From Dyella acidisoli (GTDB lineage Bacteria > Pseudomonadota > Gammaproteobacteria > Xanthomonadales > Rhodanobacteraceae), in NCBI RefSeq assembly GCF_030160295.1, contig NZ_BSOB01000061.1, positions 62,664 to 126,663 on the forward strand: 64,000 nucleotides of DNA, in the 5' to 3' direction. This document shows positions 25,844-33,640 of the stretch, piece by piece (within the stretch, counting starts at the first letter, position 1; the number at the start of each line of letters is the position of its first letter). A program made the position numbers and the translations under genes. A model generated the notes under the pieces. The model did no database searches and had not been told where the DNA came from. It saw nothing but the letters and a program-made list of their open reading frames with translations.

Positions 25844-26647
25844 TCAAGCAGGCCAAGTGTTTAGCAGTTGTACGTCAATACCTTCATCACTGAGATTTTG
25901 TTTGTCGTTCTGTCCGAAACGACCTGCCACTTCGTCGCTTATGACAGCAAGGGCTTCGATACGTTCCGCGTCTGCAATGACATTGAGCAATCGCACGAAT
26001 TCACTGTTCTCGCGTTGCAGCAATGCGCCATCATCAACAGGCTTCGACAACGCAACATGATGCAGATGACGTTTGTTGCCACCGCGATAATGCAGGCGTG
26101 CAACGATCTCTTGTCCCGGGTAGCACCCTTTGTCGATGGCGACAGCACCTAAGCGATGCAGCGACAATGCAGGAGGAAGCAATTCGTTCAATACAGCGCT
26201 GGGAAGCCATGGCCATCCTTCGCGCAGTTGTTCGAGTTGCCATGTGTTGTCGCTGTTGACGTTTGCACCAAACAACATCGAGTGCGATCCACAGCCGAAT
26301 CGAATGACATCGTCTTGTACTTCAACATCGTGCAAGGACATCGCAACATCGCCTGCAAGCGAACCTTCAAGAATGCTCAGCTTGACGCGCGAACGAAAGA
26401 CGAAGCGACGTAACGCATCGACAAAAATAGTTGCATCGCCACCGCGAAGAATCATCAGCAAACGTTCTTCGCTCAACTGGACAAGATGAAACACGTTGCG
26501 CACACGCCCTTGTGCGTCGAGCCAACTGCTGAATTGCCAGCGATGATTCGCGAGTGCAGTAACCTGGCTGGCAAATTGGCTTTGCGCGAACGCGATGGCG
26601 TCCGGGCCTTCCATTAAAACGACGTGGGCGGTATGAGATGTCGGCAT
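25844..26647 (-). CDS. ygfZ: tRNA-modifying/Fe-S repair protein YgfZ (folate-binding)
   Basis: A 267-residue member of the GcvT-like YgfZ family, a tetrahydrofolate-binding protein that supports assembly or repair of some Fe-S enzymes such as MiaB. The signature KGCYPGQEIVARLHYRGGNKR is present near residue 190 with its conserved cysteine. ATG 26647 (MPTSHTAHVV) was chosen because upstream sequence is not conserved-looking. It is divergent from the sdh operon, whose enzyme contains three Fe-S clusters. Confidence 0.9.
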   Translation of the reverse strand: MPTSHTAHVVLMEGPDAIAFAQSQFASQVTALANHRWQFSSWLDAQGRVRNVFHLVQLSEERLLMILRGGDATIFVDALRRFVFRSRVKLSILEGSLAGDVAMSLHDVEVQDDVIRFGCGSHSMLFGANVNSDNTWQLEQLREGWPWLPSAVLNELLPPALSLHRLGAVAIDKGCYPGQEIVARLHYRGGNKRHLHHVALSKPVDDGALLQRENSEFVRLLNVIADAERIEALAVISDEVAGRFGQNDKQNLSDEGIDVQLLNTWPA

Positions 26648-26773
26648 GCGCGAAGGAGTGGGGGCGGCAGGGGCTAGCTGCAAGTGCTTCCTATCTTGCC
26701 TGCAACGCCCGGCGCCTGGCGTCAACTGGTTGTGCCGCTATGCCGCAAGTATTACGCTTTTGGCGATACGAAC

Positions 26774-26941
26774 ATGCCCGACACGTCCTCCAAGCCTGCA
26801 AGCCGTCCCGAACCCGCGAACACGGAACGCGGGGTAACGCCCGTTTCGCCCGTGCCGGGCAAGGAACAGAACGAGCGGCCGGTGCCGGATCCCACGCGCT
26901 ACGGCGATTGGGAAAAAAACGGACGCTGCATCGACTTCTGA
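26774..26941 (+). CDS. DUF1674 protein, SDHAF4-like succinate dehydrogenase assembly factor
   Basis: A 55-residue protein, disordered and Pro-rich for most of its length, ending in the family hallmark RYGDWEKNGRCIDF. In mitochondria SDHAF4 binds flavinylated SdhA and shields its FAD before joining SdhB. The gene starts at ATG 26774 and lies 105 bp upstream of sdhC, on the same strand, which supports the same role here. The longer reading frame to 26684 has no support. Confidence 0.85.
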   Translation: MPDTSSKPASRPEPANTERGVTPVSPVPGKEQNERPVPDPTRYGDWEKNGRCIDF

Positions 26942-27046
26942 ATCCGTTGCGTCATCCGCACCACGGATCAGTGGCGCGGGGTAGCCGATGTGCGGAAGGC
27001 GGTGGCGGTGCACGGGTATCAGCGATTCCACTCCAGGATAGCCGCC

Positions 27047-27442
27047 ATGGCAGAGACGCAACGACCGCTTTCACCGCATCTACAGATATATAAGTGGCAA
27101 GTGCAGATGGTGACCTCCATCCTGCATCGTGCCACCGGCATTGCCCTGAGCGTGGGCACCCTGATCGTCGTGTGGGGCCTGGTTTCCCTGGCCGCCGGCG
27201 AAGATGCGTTCCATCAGTTCAAGATCTGCATGGGCAGCCCGCTCGGCATGATCCTAATGATCGGCTGGACCTGGTCGCTTTTCTACCACCTGTGCAACGG
27301 CATCCGTCACTTGGTGCAGGACGCAGGCGCGGGCTATGCCATCGCCCAATTCGTGCGTTCGAGCTGGCTGACGGTGATCGGCAGCCTCGTGCTGACCTTG
27401 ATCGTCTGGGGCTACGTACTCTCTGCCGGAGGTGCCGCATGA
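27047..27442 (+). CDS. sdhC: succinate dehydrogenase cytochrome b556 subunit
   Basis: A 131-residue membrane anchor with three spans. The N-terminal signature RPLSPHLQIYKWQVQMVTSILHRATGI contains the quinone-site Ser and Arg, and HLCNGIRHLVQDAG carries the haem ligand (H88). ATG 27047 was chosen, with AGGATAG upstream; the longer frame to 26990 is not conserved. It overlaps sdhD by 4 bp (ATGA). It anchors complex II and binds haem b and ubiquinone with SdhD. Confidence 0.95.
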   Translation: MAETQRPLSPHLQIYKWQVQMVTSILHRATGIALSVGTLIVVWGLVSLAAGEDAFHQFKICMGSPLGMILMIGWTWSLFYHLCNGIRHLVQDAGAGYAIAQFVRSSWLTVIGSLVLTLIVWGYVLSAGGAA

Positions 27443-27834
27443 GCGCTAACGCGAAAGATTTGCGGAATCCGCTGAAGCGGGCACGCGGCCTGGGTTCGGC
27501 CCAGTCCGGTGTAGGTCACTGGTGGACCCAGCGCACCACCGCCGTCGCCCTGATTGTGTTGGGCGTGTGGTTTGTAATCCTGGTGCTGGGCCTGCTGCAC
27601 GGTGACTACGCCACCGCGCGCGCTGCGGTGGCCAAGCCGTGGAATGCAGTGCTGCTGATCGCGTTCCTGGTCAGCATGTTCTGGCATGCGGTGCTGGGCC
27701 TGCAGGTGGTCATCGAAGATTACGTCCACACCCGCTGGAAGGAAGTCACCCTTCTGGTAGTCATCAAGTTTATCGCCGTGCTGTGCGTGCTGGCCGGCAC
27801 GCTGGCGGTGCTGCGCATCGCACTGGGAGCCTGA
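27439..27834 (+). CDS. sdhD: succinate dehydrogenase membrane anchor subunit
   Basis: A 131-residue three-span protein starting inside the sdhC stop codon. Family features are [21 protein letters not shown] at the first span and [17 protein letters not shown], containing the second haem ligand His and the conserved Asp-Tyr near the quinone site. It forms the haem b/ubiquinone site with SdhC. It is followed 5 bp later by sdhA. Confidence 0.95.
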   Translation: MSANAKDLRNPLKRARGLGSAQSGVGHWWTQRTTAVALIVLGVWFVILVLGLLHGDYATARAAVAKPWNAVLLIAFLVSMFWHAVLGLQVVIEDYVHTRWKEVTLLVVIKFIAVLCVLAGTLAVLRIALGA

Positions 27835-27839
27835 GGTCG

Positions 27840-29627
27840 ATGGAAGCCTACAAAGTTCAGCAGCACAATTACGACGTGATCGTGGTGGGTGCCGGCGGCG
27901 CCGGCCTGCGCGCCACGTTCGGTCTGGCCGAAAAGGGCCTCAAGGCCGCGTGCATCACCAAGGTATTCCCGACCCGTTCGCACACGGTGGCGGCGCAGGG
28001 CGGTATCGCCGCCGCGCTTGGCAACATGGGCGAAGACGACTGGCGCTTCCACTTCTACGACACCATCAAAGGTTCGGACTGGCTGGGCGACCAGGACGCG
28101 ATCGAATACATGTGCCGCGAGGCCATTCCTTCGATCCTTGAGCTGGAACACTACGGCGTGCCGTTCTCGCGCACCGACGACGGCCGCATCTATCAGCGTC
28201 CGTTCGGTGGCATGACCACGCACTACGGCAAGGGCACCGCACAGCGCACCTGCGCCGCGGCGGACCGCACTGGCCACGCGATCCTGCATACGCTTTATCA
28301 GCAGGCGCTGGCGCATGACGCCACGTTCTTCATCGAATACTTCGCGATCGATCTGATCTTCGACGACGAAGGTGTTTGCCGCGGCGTGCTGGCGCTCGAC
28401 ATGAACGAGGGCACCTTGCACCTGTTCCGTGGCCATTCCGTCGTGCTGGCCACGGGCGGTTATGGCCGCGCCTACTTCAGCGCCACCTCTGCGCATACCT
28501 GCACGGGCGACGGCGGCGGCATGGTGCTGCGTTCCGGCCTTGCGCTGCAGGATATGGAGTTCGTGCAGTTCCATCCCACCGGCATCTACGGCGCCGGCTG
28601 CCTGATTACCGAAGGCGTGCGTGGCGAAGGTGGTTACCTCACCAACGCCAAGGGCGAGCGTTTCATGGAACGCTATGCTCCGAGCGCCAAGGATCTTGCT
28701 TCGCGCGACGTGGTCAGCCGTGCAATGACCATGGAGATCCGCGAAGGCCGCGGCGTAGGCGAACACAAGGATCACGTGCATCTGAACCTGATGCACCTCG
28801 GTCCGGAAGTGATCCACGAGCGCCTGCCGGGCATCGCCGAATCCGCGCGCATTTTTGCGGGCGTGGATGTCACCAAGGAGCCGATTCCGGTGCTGCCGAC
28901 TGTGCACTACAACATGGGCGGCATTCCGACCAACTATCACGGCGAAGTCGTACAGAAGAAGGGTGACGACGTCGACGCCGTGGTACCGGGCCTGTTCGCC
29001 ATCGGCGAGGCTGCGTGCGTATCGGTGCATGGCGCCAATCGTCTCGGCTCCAACTCGCTGCTCGACCTGGTGGTGTTCGGCCGCGCCGTGTCGCATCGTT
29101 GCGCTGAAATCGTCAAGCCGGGTCAGGCTCACAAGGATCTGCCATCCAGCGCGTTGGACAAGGCACTGTCGCGCTTCGACGGTCTGCGCCACGCCAATGG
29201 CGGTACGCCAACTGCGAAGATTCGCGCCAACATGCAACGCACCATGCAGGATGACGCCGCTGTGTTCCGCACCAGCGAATCGCTGCAGGCGGGCTGCAAG
29301 AAAATTTCGCAGGTGTACGACTCTTTCAAGGACGTGCGCGTCAGCGATCGTTCGATGGTGTGGAACTCTGACCTGATCGAAACGCTGGAGTTGTCCAACC
29401 TGCTGGGCCAGGCGGTTGCCACGATGTATTCGGCCGAGCAGCGTCACGAAAGCCGCGGTGCGCATGCGCACGAGGACTTCCCTGACCGCGACGACCACAA
29501 CTGGCAGAAGCACACCATGGCCAGCGTCGATGACGCCGGCAAGGTCAGCTTCGATTTCCGCCCGGTGCACATGTACACCTTGACCAACGAGGTCGAAGTG
29601 GTGCCGCCGAAGAAGCGCGTTTACTAA
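27840..29627 (+). CDS. sdhA: succinate dehydrogenase flavoprotein subunit
   Basis: A 595-residue catalytic subunit oxidising succinate to fumarate. FAD binding is [10 protein letters not shown]; the covalent FAD histidine is H48 in [11 protein letters not shown]. The substrate region [25 protein letters not shown] and the closing motif [19 protein letters not shown] are complete. ATG 27840 follows sdhD by 5 bp. Length is normal. The long antisense frame across this gene is a codon-bias artefact. Confidence 0.97.
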   Translation: MEAYKVQQHNYDVIVVGAGGAGLRATFGLAEKGLKAACITKVFPTRSHTVAAQGGIAAALGNMGEDDWRFHFYDTIKGSDWLGDQDAIEYMCREAIPSILELEHYGVPFSRTDDGRIYQRPFGGMTTHYGKGTAQRTCAAADRTGHAILHTLYQQALAHDATFFIEYFAIDLIFDDEGVCRGVLALDMNEGTLHLFRGHSVVLATGGYGRAYFSATSAHTCTGDGGGMVLRSGLALQDMEFVQFHPTGIYGAGCLITEGVRGEGGYLTNAKGERFMERYAPSAKDLASRDVVSRAMTMEIREGRGVGEHKDHVHLNLMHLGPEVIHERLPGIAESARIFAGVDVTKEPIPVLPTVHYNMGGIPTNYHGEVVQKKGDDVDAVVPGLFAIGEAACVSVHGANRLGSNSLLDLVVFGRAVSHRCAEIVKPGQAHKDLPSSALDKALSRFDGLRHANGGTPTAKIRANMQRTMQDDAAVFRTSESLQAGCKKISQVYDSFKDVRVSDRSMVWNSDLIETLELSNLLGQAVATMYSAEQRHESRGAHAHEDFPDRDDHNWQKHTMASVDDAGKVSFDFRPVHMYTLTNEVEVVPPKKRVY

Positions 29628-29648
29628 GTACCGACTGGAGAGGCCATC

Positions 29649-30431
29649 GTGGCAGAGTTCACGCTACCCAAGAATTCCAAGATCCAGCCGGGCAAGCATT
29701 ATCCGGCGAAGGACGCAAAGAAGCCGCGCACGTTCCGCGTCTATCGCTGGTCGCCGGACGACGGCCAGAACCCGCGCATCGACACGTATGAAGTCGATCT
29801 GGCCGCGTGCGGCCCGATGGTTCTGGACGCACTGCTGAAGATCAAGAACGAGATCGATCCTACCCTCACGCTGCGCCGCTCGTGCCGCGAAGGCATTTGC
29901 GGTTCGTGCGCGATGAATATCGACGGCACCAATACGCTGGCCTGCACCAGGTCCATCGAGGAATGCGCGTCGGGTGACGTGAAGATCTATCCGCTGCCGC
30001 ACATGCCGGTAGTGAAGGATCTGGTGCCGGATCTCACGCACTTCTACGCCCAGTTCGCCTCGATTCGTCCGTGGCTACGCACGCAGAGCGCGGCGCCTGA
30101 TCGCGAGCGTCTGCAGTCGCCGGAAGATCGCAAGAAGCTCGACGGCTTGTACGAGTGCATCCTGTGTGCGTGCTGCTCCACGAGCTGTCCGAGCTACTGG
30201 TGGAACGGTGACCGTTACCTGGGCCCGGCGATCCTGCTGCAGGCTTATCGCTGGATCGTCGACTCACGCGACGAAGATACCGGTGCACGCCTGGATGATC
30301 TGGAAGATCCGTTCAAGCTGTATCGCTGCCACACCATCATGAACTGCGCACGCACTTGCCCGAAGGGTTTGAATCCGGCGAAGGCGATTGCGGAGATCAA
30401 GAAGCTGCTGGTGGCGCGGCGGTCGGCGTGA
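29649..30431 (+). CDS. sdhB: succinate dehydrogenase iron-sulfur subunit
   Basis: A 260-residue electron-transfer subunit. The 2Fe-2S ligands lie in [22 protein letters not shown], the 4Fe-4S ligands in [13 protein letters not shown] and the 3Fe-4S ligands in [24 protein letters not shown] 29649 is preceded by GGAGAGG 5 nt upstream. It passes electrons from SdhA to the quinone site. A REP pair follows, before sdhE. Confidence 0.97.
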   Translation: MAEFTLPKNSKIQPGKHYPAKDAKKPRTFRVYRWSPDDGQNPRIDTYEVDLAACGPMVLDALLKIKNEIDPTLTLRRSCREGICGSCAMNIDGTNTLACTRSIEECASGDVKIYPLPHMPVVKDLVPDLTHFYAQFASIRPWLRTQSAAPDRERLQSPEDRKKLDGLYECILCACCSTSCPSYWWNGDRYLGPAILLQAYRWIVDSRDEDTGARLDDLEDPFKLYRCHTIMNCARTCPKGLNPAKAIAEIKKLLVARRSA

Positions 30432-30480
30432 TTGGTCCCTAAGTAAGGTTGGCGTAGCGCCATGTCTGGTTTTACCTCGC

Positions 30481-30560
30481 CGTCATTCCCGCGCAAGCGG
30501 GAATCCATTGCCCGTTTTCGCCAGGGAGCAATATGGATTCCCGCTTGCGCGGGAATGACG
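30481..30560. repeat. REP-like inverted pair between sdhB and sdhE
   Basis: Near-perfect facing copies of CGTCATTCCCGCGCAAGCGG with flanking GAATCCAT/ATGGATTC. It may form a stem of about 30 bp in mRNA and lower expression of the downstream sdhE relative to sdhCDAB. Confidence 0.88.
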
Positions 30561-30597
30561 GCCTTTAGGTGTACGGGCTGCTCGAAGGGTTAGATAG

Positions 30598-30846
30598 ATG
30601 GACGAAGCCCGCCTTAAACGCCTACGTTGGCGCACCCGCCGAGGCACGCGCGAACTCGATGCATTGTTCGGTGGCTGGCTGGAAACCTCGTTTCCCACTG
30701 CGGACGCAGCCCTGCAACAGGCCTTCGACGAACTACTCGACGTGCAAGACCCAGACCTGTGGGACTGGGTCATGGGCCACGCCAAGCCACCGCGCGCCGA
30801 TTGGCAGGCCATCATCGATGACATCCGCACCCGCCATCGGCTTTGA
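30598..30846 (+). CDS. sdhE: FAD assembly factor SdhE
   Basis: An 82-residue helical protein that promotes covalent attachment of FAD to SdhA and FrdA. The conserved RGxxE motif is present in RRGTRELDALFGGW, followed by DVQDPDLWDWVMGH. Start ATG 30598. It lies 166 bp after sdhB, beyond a REP pair, and overlaps the following gene by 29 bp. Confidence 0.93.
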   Translation: MDEARLKRLRWRTRRGTRELDALFGGWLETSFPTADAALQQAFDELLDVQDPDLWDWVMGHAKPPRADWQAIIDDIRTRHRL

Positions 30847-31249
30847 ATACCGGCCTTCGCGCTGGGTACCGTACTTGTTCATCGGTATTACGGCGCTTGC
30901 TGTGGCGGCTATTCTGGTGTCGGGTGCACCCTTGCCGGTACGCATCGCGCTGGCGTTGGTTTCAATCGTGCTGTGCGTCCACGCCGTTCGTCGCCTGAGG
31001 CTGCCGATTTATGCAGTGGGCTGGGCGGGCCGCAGCGGTTGGACGCTGCGTGGCCTGGATGGCGCGGATGATGCGGCAACGCTTGCCTCGTTCCGTGTCA
31101 TGCGCCAAGTGGTCCTGCTGCGATTGGTCAGCGGGCGCTACGGCAAGCTCACGCTATGGCTGATGCCGGACAACAGCGATGCTGATATTCGCAGGCGTTT
31201 GCGTATGCGCCTGGCCGTTTTGGCCAATGACAGCGAGGAGCGTGCGTAG
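30818..31249 (+). CDS. YgfX/CptA-like membrane protein
   Basis: A 143-residue protein. ATG 30818 lies inside the sdhE 3' end in another frame. Two close membrane spans (WVPYLFIGITALAVAAILVSGAPL; VRIALALVSIVLCVHAV) are followed by a cytosolic beta domain (GRSGWTLRG, LTLWLMPDNSD), the YgfX layout. In enterobacteria ygfX sits directly behind sdhE (ygfY), as here, which supports the call despite low sequence similarity. Its TAG stop codon is supplied by the GTAG head of the adjacent repeat. Confidence 0.8.
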   Translation: MTSAPAIGFEYRPSRWVPYLFIGITALAVAAILVSGAPLPVRIALALVSIVLCVHAVRRLRLPIYAVGWAGRSGWTLRGLDGADDAATLASFRVMRQVVLLRLVSGRYGKLTLWLMPDNSDADIRRRLRMRLAVLANDSEERA

Positions 31250-31318
31250 ATTGGGGTGCAAACCCCAACATCCGGCATGTACATAGATGGCAATGTTGGG
31301 GTTTGCACCCCAACCTAC
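31246..31318. repeat. GTAG-headed REP pair (SMAG-like)
   Basis: Almost perfect inverted pair: GTAGATTGGGGTGCAAACCC on the left and its complement ending CACCCCAACCTAC on the right, with about 20 bp between the palindromic cores. The left GTAG overlaps the stop codon of the YgfX-like gene. Confidence 0.9.
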
Positions 31319-31431
31319 GTCCATGATTTGGGTCAGGTTGCCCACCAAGCCCACTTCGGGCACTCTGCGCGCGCGGCGAGGTCATATGGATTCCGCCGGC
31401 CCGCCGCCCACATCCCATACGCGAAACCCCC

Positions 31432-32676
31432 ATGTTCCGACCGCTCGAGCTTTTCATCGGCCTGCGCTACGTCCGTGCCAAACGGCGCAATCAGTTCATT
31501 TCCTTCATCTCCACCGTATCCATCGTATGCATCACTATCAGCGTGATGGCGTTGATCACAGTGATGTCGGTGATGAACGGCTTCGATTACCAGCTGCGTT
31601 CGCGCATCCTCGGTGCCATTTCCGATGCAACGGTTTCCGGCCTGCCGGGCGAGACGGTGCAGAACTGGCCGTACGCCGTGCAACAGGTGAAAGCCAATTC
31701 GCACGTGCGAGGTGCCGCACCTTATGTGGAAATCCAATCCTTCCTGCAGGCGCAGCGTTCTGGCGGCGCAATGGTGCGCGGCATTGATCCTGCGCAGGAA
31801 CCGAACGTTTCGGACATCAACAAGCACATGGTGGATGGTTCGTTCGATTCGCTTACACCCGATAGCTGGAACATTGTGCTTGGCAAAGATCTCGCGCTGC
31901 AGCTTGGCGTGAATGTCGGCGACAAGGTCACCATGGTGGTGCCGGAGCTGCGCGCAACCCCGATGGGGGCGGTTCCGCGTATCCGTGGTTTCCGTGTCAG
32001 CGGCATTTTTGAAATGGGCATGGAGGAGTTCGATTCCGGCCTTGGCCTTATCAATATCAGTGATGCCGAAAAGCTGAAAAGCATCGACAGCCCCACCGGC
32101 ATTCGCCTGAAGCTGGACGATCTGTACAACGCCGGTCCAGTCGCGCGCGAATTGGTCGATACGCTGGGGCAGGTCTACGTGGTGACCACCTGGATGGACA
32201 GCCACGCCAACTTCTTCTCTGCCATCTCGATGGAGAAGAACGTGATGTTCATCATCCTCTCGCTGATCATCCTGGTGGCCGTGATCAATTTGATTTCCAT
32301 GCTGATGATGCTGGTCACCGACAAGCAAGCGGACATCGCCATTTTGCGCACACTTGGTTCGACGCCGCGCAGCATCATGGGCATGTTCATGGTGCAAGGC
32401 GTACTGGTGGGTTTTGTCGGCATCGGCTTTGGCGTGGGTTTGGGTTCGCTGCTGTCGTGGCGGTTGCCCGGCATCGTGAAATGGATCGAGCACGTCACGG
32501 GCGTCACCTTCCTTTCGCCGGATGTCTATTACATCAGCGAAGTGCCCAGCAGACTCGACTGGCATGACGTGTTGTCGGTATCGCTGGTCACTTTCCTGTT
32601 CTCCTTGTTAGCGACGCTCTATCCCGCATGGCGCGCCTCGCGTACGCAACCGGCCCAGGCGCTGCGCTATGAGTAA
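31432..32676 (+). CDS. lipoprotein-releasing ABC permease, LolC/E family
   Basis: A 414-residue MacB-type permease that extracts lipoproteins from the inner membrane and hands them to LolA. There is one N-terminal span ([27 protein letters not shown]), a periplasmic domain of about 200 residues, and three C-terminal spans around [20 protein letters not shown] and [21 protein letters not shown]. The coupling loop [13 protein letters not shown] is conserved. Only one such permease is present; the gene after lolD is comEC, not a second permease. Confidence 0.92.
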   Translation: MFRPLELFIGLRYVRAKRRNQFISFISTVSIVCITISVMALITVMSVMNGFDYQLRSRILGAISDATVSGLPGETVQNWPYAVQQVKANSHVRGAAPYVEIQSFLQAQRSGGAMVRGIDPAQEPNVSDINKHMVDGSFDSLTPDSWNIVLGKDLALQLGVNVGDKVTMVVPELRATPMGAVPRIRGFRVSGIFEMGMEEFDSGLGLINISDAEKLKSIDSPTGIRLKLDDLYNAGPVARELVDTLGQVYVVTTWMDSHANFFSAISMEKNVMFIILSLIILVAVINLISMLMMLVTDKQADIAILRTLGSTPRSIMGMFMVQGVLVGFVGIGFGVGLGSLLSWRLPGIVKWIEHVTGVTFLSPDVYYISEVPSRLDWHDVLSVSLVTFLFSLLATLYPAWRASRTQPAQALRYE

Positions 32677-33376
32677 TCCGATGACAAACGCATCCAATGA
32701 CATCGTGCTGCGCGCCAGCCACGTTGCCAAAATCTACGAGGAAGGCGACCTGCGCACCACGGTGCTTACCAATGTGAATTTCACGCTCAAGCGTGGCGAA
32801 ACGTTGGCCATCGTCGGTGCATCCGGCTCCGGCAAAAGCACGCTGCTGCACATCATCGGCGGCCTGGATACGCTTACTAACGGTGAAGTGGAAGTGGAGG
32901 GGAGCACTCTTTCCAAGCTGTCCGATGCTGAGCGTGGACGGGTTCGTAATCGCTCGCTTGGTTTCATTTACCAGTTCCATCATTTGCTGCCGGAATTCAC
33001 TGCGCTGGAAAACGTGTGCATGCCGCTGCTTATCCGTGGCGTCGGCATTCCCGAGGCGCAGAAGCAGGCTACGACGCTGTTGGAGCGTGTGGGGCTTGGC
33101 AAGCGTCTCGAGCACAAGCCATCAGAGCTTTCCGGCGGCGAACGCCAGCGCTGTGCGGTGGCACGCGCGCTGGTGACGCGCCCCTCTTGCGTCCTGGGCG
33201 ATGAGCCCACCGGCAATCTCGACGAAGACAACGCCGCGCACGTGTACGAGCTGATGCTGGAATTGAATCGCGAGATCGGCACCAGTTTTATTTTGGTGAC
33301 GCATGACAGTCGCCTGGCCGCGCGCATGGATCGTACGCTCGAGCTGCATAACGGCGAGTTGCGCGAGAAAGTTTGA
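32669..33376 (+). CDS. lolD: lipoprotein-releasing ATPase LolD
   Basis: A 235-residue ABC ATPase. Walker [10 protein letters not shown] at 50-58, signature LSGGERQR at 154-161, Walker B CVLGDEP at 174-180, and the LolD-typical [20 protein letters not shown]-loop segment. The start overlaps the permease stop by 8 bp (ATGAGTAA), with an alternative ATG four codons on. It drives lipoprotein release together with the LolC/E-type permease. Confidence 0.95.
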   Translation: MSNPMTNASNDIVLRASHVAKIYEEGDLRTTVLTNVNFTLKRGETLAIVGASGSGKSTLLHIIGGLDTLTNGEVEVEGSTLSKLSDAERGRVRNRSLGFIYQFHHLLPEFTALENVCMPLLIRGVGIPEAQKQATTLLERVGLGKRLEHKPSELSGGERQRCAVARALVTRPSCVLGDEPTGNLDEDNAAHVYELMLELNREIGTSFILVTHDSRLAARMDRTLELHNGELREKV

Positions 33377-33387
33377 TACGAAAAGCT

Positions 33388-33473
33388 CGTCGTCCCGGCG
33401 AAAGCCGGGACCTAGTGTCTTTCGCATGTTTGAAGAGCAAAGTCGCTGGGTCCCGGCTTTCGCCGGGACGACG
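33388..33473. repeat. REP-like inverted pair (CGTCGTCCCGGC variant)
   Basis: Facing copies of CGTCGTCCCGGCGAAAGCCG just past lolD. A single related hairpin lies at 44876-44909. Confidence 0.85.
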
Positions 33474-33508
33474 GTAAAGCAAGATTCTTCATCTCGCTAC
33501 GGGGTTAT

Positions 33509-33593
33509 GTGGGTTGGGCTGAGCGAAAGCGAACTTCAACATCACTTCGTACATCGACACGTTGGGGTTCGGCCTTGCCTCACCCCAACCTAC
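33509..33593. repeat. degenerate GTAG-type REP pair
   Basis: Left half GTGGGTTGGGCTGAGCGAAA and right half GGGGTTCGGCCTTGCCTCAC followed by CCCAACCTAC face each other; the left head is changed from GTAG to GTGG. Together with the previous pair it fills the lolD-comEC gap. Confidence 0.7.
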
Positions 33594-33640
33594 GTCAGCT
33601 CCCTACAAGCTCCACTTTTCGCCTGCGCTAGCTTCGCTCC

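Noticed and set aside
27720-29570. 616-codon open frame antisense to sdhA
   Set aside because: Exact shadow of a certain gene; no family features, and long antisense frames are expected in GC-rich coding DNA.
31333-32565. 410-codon antisense frame over the LolC/E permease gene
   Set aside because: His/Asp-rich composition from codon bias; no ribosome site, overlaps a well supported gene.
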